Shown here in pieces: positions 51,035 to 53,953 of a DNA stretch of 53,953 nt (positions are counted from its first letter, which is position 1; each line of letters begins with the position of its first letter). The stretch is from positions 1-53,953 of the forward strand of contig JAQWQJ010000091.1 in assembly GCA_029244725.1 (NCBI GenBank). Reading direction: 5' to 3'. The notes under the pieces are model-generated. The model did no database searches. It worked only from the letters and a program-made list of their open reading frames with translations, and was not told the origin of the DNA. The position numbers and the translations under genes are program-made. The DNA comes from Paracoccaceae bacterium (GTDB lineage: Bacteria > Pseudomonadota > Alphaproteobacteria > Rhodobacterales > Rhodobacteraceae).

Positions 51035-51763
51035 TCACTGCGACAGTGCCTGTCCAATACGCTGCGTGACCGGCCTTTTCTGCGTACTGGCAAGTGAACT
51101 TAACCCAAGCCACTCTCTCATGCGGTCGATGTAGAGCGGCTGTCCTGTTACGACCATGTCACCATCGCGAATCGCAGCCTCGAGGCTACACCACCCCATC
51201 CAAACGCGAGTCATTGTTCTCAGGTCTGTTTCAACGAAGACGTCAACGTCCTTGCCAGGGTCGATGTAGCAAGCGTCAACTTCATTTTGCTCAAACACCA
51301 GCCAATGTTCTCTGATCTCTTCGGGCGCATCCTCGAAGATGAAGTGAACCGTGAAAGGGTTGGGCAGAAAATCTGTGGGCTTCACGTTGCGGCCCATGTC
51401 CCAAATCAGAAAACGACCATCTATATCTTTTAGGGACGGCTCTTCATCGATCCATTCTTGACCCCACGTGGCCATCTGAAAAATAACTTTGGTCAAGTCT
51501 TCTCCTGCAGGTGTCAAACGGCATTCACCGGACTTACCGCGAGACCCTGGGCGATGGGTAATGAGCCGGTTATCCTCAAGTTCCTGCAATCGACGCTTCA
51601 GCAGGGAACGTGACAACAAGGGTAGTCCGCGTGCGAGGTCGTTGAAGCGTGTGGAGCCTTCCATGAACTCTCGGATCAATAACAGTGTCCAACGATTTCC
51701 AAGCAACGTACTCGCCATCGCGAGCGGGCAATATTGACCGTATCCCTGATTTGAACTCATCAA
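51035..51763 (-). CDS. HxlR-family transcriptional regulator with C-terminal extension
   Basis: A 242-residue protein. The N-terminal winged helix is of HxlR type (CPLAMASTLLGNRWTLLLIR; GSTRFNDLARGLPLLSRSLL; RLQELEDNRLITHR). The C-terminal 120 residues (FTVHFIFEDAPEEIREHWLV; DVDVFVETDLRTMTRVWMGW) look like the SCP2-type ligand domain seen on some HxlR regulators. It is divergent from the flavin oxidoreductase gene with a 129-base gap and probably controls it. Confidence 0.85.
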   Translation of the reverse strand: MMSSNQGYGQYCPLAMASTLLGNRWTLLLIREFMEGSTRFNDLARGLPLLSRSLLKRRLQELEDNRLITHRPGSRGKSGECRLTPAGEDLTKVIFQMATWGQEWIDEEPSLKDIDGRFLIWDMGRNVKPTDFLPNPFTVHFIFEDAPEEIREHWLVFEQNEVDACYIDPGKDVDVFVETDLRTMTRVWMGWCSLEAAIRDGDMVVTGQPLYIDRMREWLGLSSLASTQKRPVTQRIGQALSQ

Positions 51764-51892
51764 TGGTCTCCTTCCTCGTCACCCAATGCTATCAGAACAG
51801 ATCGCGGTCGGACCAGTCCAGTTTGTAGACTGGTTTTGCAGCTGGTTGAGTGCTCGTGTTCGTTTGTACTTGGCTTGAATTAGGAGGCACAG

Positions 51893-53311
51893 ATGGAAAC
51901 GAAATTTCAGACCCTGAATGGCGACACGCGCATCATTGCAGACGAGAGCACTGCGCAACTTGAAGCCAGCATGCGTGGACGCCTGCTCAGACCCATAGAT
52001 GCGGACTACGACACGTCACGCCAGATCTGGAACAGTATGATCGACAAAAGGCCTGCGCTGATCGCAGAATGTTCCGGCACCGCTGACGTTCTGGCCGCTG
52101 TGCGTTTCGCGTCTGAGCATGAAATTGTGACTTCGGTGCGCGGTGGCGGTCACAACATCGCAGGTAGCGCTGTCTGCGACGGTGGCTTGGTGATCGACCT
52201 TTCAAAGATGCGCGCTGTCCGCGTAAACCCTGAGACCCGCCGCGCAATTGTTCAGGGCGGTGCTCTTTTGGGAGATGTCGATCATGAAACGCAAGCGTTT
52301 GGGCTTGCAGTTCCCACAGGGATCAACTCGACCACGGGTATCGCTGGTTTGGCGCTTGGCGGAGGATACGGCTGGTTGAGTCGCCCCTTCGGGCACACTG
52401 TCGACCATATCTTATCCGCGGACATCGTGACCGCAGATGGGGAATTGAAACATGTGTCCGCAAACGAAAACGCCGACCTCTTTTGGGCGATCCGGGGAGG
52501 CGGTGGGAATTTTGGCGTGGTGGCGGAGTTTGAGTTCATGCTGCGACCGGTAGACAACATGCTGATGTCTGGTCCCGTCGTGCATCCAATTGAGGATGCA
52601 GCTGCTATTCTCCGGGCATATCGCGATGCGGCGGCCTCCTTGCCGGACGAAGCGACTTGCTGGTTGGTTCTTAGAAAAGCGCCACCGCTGCCCTTTCTTG
52701 CGCCTGAGCATCATGGGAAACGCGTCCTGCTTATGCCGATGGCCCATGTCGGCCCAATCGAGGATGGGGAAAATGCCCTGGCCTCGATCAGAGCCATCGG
52801 GTCTCCACTGGCGGATGGTGTCGCCCCTCATCCCTATACCGTATGGCAGTCAGCGTTCGATCCTTTGCTACCAGAAGGAGCGCGAAATTATTGGAAGTCG
52901 CATGATTTCAGCGATTTGTCAGATGATCTCATCGATCTAATGGTCGCGGCCACTGCTAATCTTCCAACGGACGAATGTGAGATTTTCATCGCTCAACTCG
53001 GTGGGGCCGCAGGGCGTGTCGCGCCTGATGCGATGGCCTATGCGCATCGCGAAACTCGCTTTGTGATGAACATCCACGGACGATGGCAAGATCCATCGCA
53101 AGATGCGGCGTGCAAGGCGTGGGTCCGCGACCTGTTTGGCCAAGCGTCGCCTTTGGCGAAAGGGAGCGTCTACATTAACTTTGTCCCTGAGCCTGATGAA
53201 GTTCGAAGCAAAGGTGCATTTGGGGCCAATCAGGCTCGCTTGGAAAAGATCAAAGGCCGGATTGATCCGAAGAACATATTTCAAGCCAATGTTGCGATTG
53301 AGCCCAGATGA
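51893..53311 (+). CDS. FAD-linked oxidoreductase, berberine-bridge-enzyme type
   Basis: A 472-residue protein with a VAO/PCMH FAD domain: TSVRGGGHNIAGSAVCDGGL (the His after GGG is the usual 8-alpha-histidyl FAD attachment site), TGIAGLALGGGYGWLSRPFG (no Cys, so the second covalent link of plant BBEs is absent) and FWAIRGGGGNFGVV. The C-terminal BBE segment has YINFVPEPDEV. No signal peptide. GGAGG lies eight bases before the start. Bacterial members oxidise alcohols, sugars or aromatic substrates; none is indicated here. Confidence 0.87.
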   Translation: METKFQTLNGDTRIIADESTAQLEASMRGRLLRPIDADYDTSRQIWNSMIDKRPALIAECSGTADVLAAVRFASEHEIVTSVRGGGHNIAGSAVCDGGLVIDLSKMRAVRVNPETRRAIVQGGALLGDVDHETQAFGLAVPTGINSTTGIAGLALGGGYGWLSRPFGHTVDHILSADIVTADGELKHVSANENADLFWAIRGGGGNFGVVAEFEFMLRPVDNMLMSGPVVHPIEDAAAILRAYRDAAASLPDEATCWLVLRKAPPLPFLAPEHHGKRVLLMPMAHVGPIEDGENALASIRAIGSPLADGVAPHPYTVWQSAFDPLLPEGARNYWKSHDFSDLSDDLIDLMVAATANLPTDECEIFIAQLGGAAGRVAPDAMAYAHRETRFVMNIHGRWQDPSQDAACKAWVRDLFGQASPLAKGSVYINFVPEPDEVRSKGAFGANQARLEKIKGRIDPKNIFQANVAIEPR

Positions 53312-53644
53312 ACCCGCGCGCGAAGACTCACTAACTGGGGTCAATATACCGCCGGAACTCGTACATTTCTGCCACGGATAAAACGACTGTTGATTACCAG
53401 CTTGCCGAAAGCCGTCATTGGCGCAGCCGCAGCGAAGGCTCACTTCGTCCGCACTTTGAACATTCGTCAACGATCCTTTGAATGTCCGCAGTCGGATCTG
53501 CTCAGTCTATGATCGACCGTTTTGATCGGCAGTAAAGGGAGAGCTCACCCCCAGGCCAACTGCCACTTCGCGTTCTAAAAAATCCACTAATGTGCTGGAA
53601 TATGGATCGACCCCACATGGTAACACCGACGGTTTCCGAAGGTC
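53312..53644. other. Intergenic region with no visible feature
   Basis: About 330 bases between convergent genes. No frame with recognisable content, no strong terminator hairpin and no RNA gene seen. Confidence 0.45.
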
Positions 53645-53953
53645 CTAATCGGGTAACTCTGCATCAGCGAATAGGTTGGGGAAAAGCCGTTCTCGATAGT
53701 CCAGAGGGAACGCCAGTCTGACCGGAGTTTTGGGAGAGGCTGATCTGAGGTATCCGGCAGCAGTAAGCTTTCTGAGTGTGTTGCGGGCTGTGCGTTCGGA
53801 GGTCTTTAGCACAACCTGAGCGTCACCGCGGTCAAGCGCGCCGTGCCGAAGGACGGCTGAGATCAATTCAGGGGCGCGTTTGTCGTCAAGAGTATCTTCA
53901 ACAAGGCGTCGGTACCGCTTTTCCAACCCGCCTAGATCAAACAGCTTCGCGGA
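53645..53953 (-). CDS. Fic-family protein, C-terminal end only
   Basis: The frame is open to the window edge; about 102 residues are visible (SAKLFDLGGLEKRYRRLVED to the C-terminus). LISAVLRHGALDRGDAQVVL, TSERTARNTLRKLTAAGYLR and the end VRLAFPLDYRERLFPNLF form a winged-helix tail typical of larger Fic (adenylyltransferase) proteins. The catalytic HPFxxGNGR motif would lie upstream, outside the window, so activity cannot be judged. Its start is not visible. Confidence 0.7.
   Translation of the reverse strand, partial: SAKLFDLGGLEKRYRRLVEDTLDDKRAPELISAVLRHGALDRGDAQVVLKTSERTARNTLRKLTAAGYLRSASPKTPVRLAFPLDYRERLFPNLFADAELPD

Noticed and set aside
1-53953. CRISPR arrays, tRNA or rRNA genes
   Set aside because: No regularly spaced direct repeats of suitable length, no cloverleaf-like sequence and no rRNA-like stretch were recognised on either strand.

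Overview
The window looks like accessory DNA, most likely part of a large plasmid, from an alphaproteobacterium of the Rhodobacterales (roseobacter) type. The evidence is the gene content: a DUF1612/RHE_PE00001 family regulator behind a WGR-domain gene, a DUF932 gene, a MobF relaxase with its coupling protein, toxin-antitoxin genes, three metal-resistance blocks and many insertion elements. No replication initiator, partition operon or type IV secretion genes are visible, so only part of the replicon is present. Taxonomy is inferred from protein style, not from a marker gene.

Layout. 1-6.7 kb: 3' end of a WGR gene, a DUF1612 gene, a parDE toxin-antitoxin pair, and a nest of elements (an IS6-type remnant interrupted by an IS5-type remnant, which abuts a 3.6 kb tniA-tniB-tniQ transposon with clear terminal inverted repeats). 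The far end of the transposon abuts a second, 5'-truncated DUF1612 copy. 7.1-9.4 kb: a decaying copy of a sensor kinase / SHOCT / L,D-transpeptidase unit. 9.4-29.0 kb: a copper island containing an intact two-component system, a SHOCT protein, a cytochrome c maturation set (ccmF, ccmG, ccmH, ccmI), two L,D-transpeptidases, a DsbD/ScsB-like reductase, four c-type cytochromes, a multicopper oxidase, a DsbA-like protein, CopZ, a CopA ATPase and a CueR-type regulator. 29.9-38.7 kb: plasmid housekeeping genes and the conjugative DNA-processing genes traA and traD. 39.4-45.3 kb: a MerR-controlled Cd/Pb/Zn-type block (DUF411, lspA, P1B ATPase) with TRAP transporter membrane subunits in the ATPase operon. 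45.8-49.3 kb: a VOC protein and a mercury operon (merR divergent from merT, merP, a Cys-pair membrane protein, merF, merA). 49.5-50.8 kb: an IS1111-type IS110 element. 51.0-53.95 kb: an HxlR regulator divergent from a BBE-type flavin oxidoreductase, then the 3' end of a Fic-type gene.

How the genes work together. Cytoplasmic copper would be sensed by the CueR-like regulator, whose 19-bp-spacer promoters are visible in front of copZ, copA and possibly the DUF2933-lipoprotein-scsB operon. CopA would export Cu(I). In the periplasm, the multicopper oxidase, the cytochromes and the thiol-redox proteins would oxidise copper or repair its damage. The ccmFGHI set looks like a dedicated haem-attachment module for the island's own cytochromes. 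The L,D-transpeptidases suggest a cell-wall component of copper tolerance. The mercury and Cd/Pb/Zn-type blocks each carry their own MerR-type promoter.

The most unusual features are the copper island that carries its own cytochrome c maturation genes and two L,D-transpeptidases, and the degenerate upstream copy of part of that island.
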